Of a stretch of DNA of 64,000 nt, positions 63,202-64,000 are shown piece by piece. The DNA is from Deinococcus fonticola. Its GTDB lineage: Bacteria > Deinococcota > Deinococci > Deinococcales > Deinococcaceae. Below the pieces are notes generated by a model. That model was not told the DNA's origin. It saw only the letters and a program-made list of their open reading frames with translations, and did no database searches. The number at the start of each line of letters is the position of its first letter. Positions within the stretch are counted from its first letter, which is position 1. The stretch spans positions 124,001 through 188,000 of the forward strand of contig NZ_SMMH01000002.1 in assembly GCF_004634215.1 (NCBI RefSeq), read 5' to 3'. A program made the translations under genes and the position numbers.

Positions 63202-64000
63202 TTGAGGCTAAGTGTCGTACTGGAACAGAGGTTCATTCACACCGCTGACGGGGCGACCTTCGACAACGGTCACGCCACCTACACGCACTGGCAACGTTAC
63301 CTGAACACTTTCGAGGAAGTGCAGGTGGTGGGCCGTTCGCAACTGGTGCAGGTCGTCCCGGACGGGTACAGGCGCGTGGATGGCCCGGCGGTCACGGTGC
63401 TGCACGTCCCGTACTACCAGGGGCCCGTGGGCCTGCTGAAACGCTTACCGCAGGTGTCCGCTGCACTGCTGTGCGGCCTTGAACCGCAGGAGGCCGTCAT
63501 CGTGCGGCTTTCCGGGGTGCTGGGCCACCTGGCAGCAGGCCTGCGGTACTGGCAACGGCAACCCTTCGCGGTGGAGGTCGTCAACGACCCGTTTATGGGG
63601 TACGGCCCGGACGGTACGCGGCACCCCCTGCGGCCTGTGTTCCGCTGGATGCTCACGGCCCTGACGCGCTGGCAGTGCCGCCAGGCGGTGGCGGTGCAGT
63701 ACGTGACCCGCCAGGCCCTGCAACGCCTTTACCCGACACGCCATGAGAACGTGTCGTTTGGCGTGTCGGACGTGCATTTACCCCCGGAGGCGTTCAGCGG
63801 GCCGCGTCAGTACGACCGCCCGGCCCGGCTGGCGGTGCTGGTCGGCATGCTGGAACAACGCCACAAGGCCGCCGACATTGCCATTGCCGCCCTGGCGAAA
63901 CTGCGCGGGCAGGGACATGACGGGCAGGGACACGACCTGCACCTGCGAATTGTCGGGGATGGCCCACTGCGTTCCGAACTGGAAGCGCAAGCTGCCGCGC
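63202..64000 (+). CDS. Glycosyltransferase (cut by window end)
   Basis: A TTG at 63202 with GGAGG eight bases upstream opens a frame that runs off the window (266 complete codons). The product begins RLSVVLEQRFIHTADGATFD, and later has FAVEVVNDPFMGYGPDGTRH, VAVQYVTRQALQRLYPTRHE, RLAVLVGMLEQRHKAADIAI and LRIVGDGPLRSELEAQAAA, the last two being the donor-site landmarks of GT4-type enzymes. Only the C-terminal end is missing. It is the fourth gene of the polysaccharide operon, four bases after the previous stop. Confidence 0.82.
   Translation, partial: MRLSVVLEQRFIHTADGATFDNGHATYTHWQRYLNTFEEVQVVGRSQLVQVVPDGYRRVDGPAVTVLHVPYYQGPVGLLKRLPQVSAALLCGLEPQEAVIVRLSGVLGHLAAGLRYWQRQPFAVEVVNDPFMGYGPDGTRHPLRPVFRWMLTALTRWQCRQAVAVQYVTRQALQRLYPTRHENVSFGVSDVHLPPEAFSGPRQYDRPARLAVLVGMLEQRHKAADIAIAALAKLRGQGHDGQGHDLHLRIVGDGPLRSELEAQAAA

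Overview
The window is high-GC DNA from a Deinococcus-type bacterium. The evidence is a diderm envelope gene set (Lpt-like parts, a DUF3084 coiled-coil protein, many secreted Ala/Thr/Pro-rich proteins) and many start codons with a TANNNT -10 box only 6-8 nt upstream, the leaderless promoter layout known from Deinococcus. Genus is an inference.

Bases 1-15787 are most of an integrated mobile element. It runs from a tyrosine integrase cut by the left edge to a 45-base 3' fragment of a tRNA-Thr(CGT) gene at 15743-15787, the right attachment site. A 1.5 kb gene-free region (300-1805) holds an AT-rich origin-like segment, a five-copy array with an exact 61-bp period, and several strong dyads. A repressor (1806-2213) and a rightward operon share one divergent promoter. 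The rightward operon (2315-6459) has ten small unrecognised genes, with RNA hairpins between the first four. A leftward block has two related winged-helix proteins and a zinc-ribbon protein. A leftward replication operon (14528 to 8779) has an excisionase-like protein, a primase-polymerase/DUF3987 protein and small unknowns. No capsid, portal, large terminase, relaxase or conjugation gene is visible, so the element looks like a satellite or mobilisable island that replicates its own DNA. The word CAGCGCTG is densely repeated through it and almost absent from the chromosome beside it.

From 15788 on is ordinary chromosome. In order: a VOC protein, an astacin-like secreted protease with a structured mRNA leader, a flavin monooxygenase, an FAD amine-oxidase-like enzyme, a MoxR ATPase translationally coupled to a DUF58-transglutaminase fusion, an M16C zinc protease, a DAO-type oxidoreductase, a SpoIID-like protein coupled to an LptD-like outer-membrane protein, an SLC13 transporter, ComF, DUF1684 and S4 proteins, a three-gene secreted operon with cohesin-like and dockerin-like modules, DUF3084 with LptB, a cell-wall amidase, an Na+/H+ antiporter and a diguanylate cyclase.

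At 50.0-50.7 kb lies a small graveyard of IS630-like and IS200-like remnants, with a probable MITE inserted in the latter. Then come mfd, a stand-alone PD-(D/E)XK/DUF4357 protein, and a surface-polysaccharide region (55.2-64 kb): two related TIM-barrel-like lipoproteins, an LCP protein, a flippase, two glycosyltransferases (the last cut by the window end) and an O-antigen ligase/polymerase. One lipoprotein gene has a c-di-GMP-I (GEMM) riboswitch in its leader.
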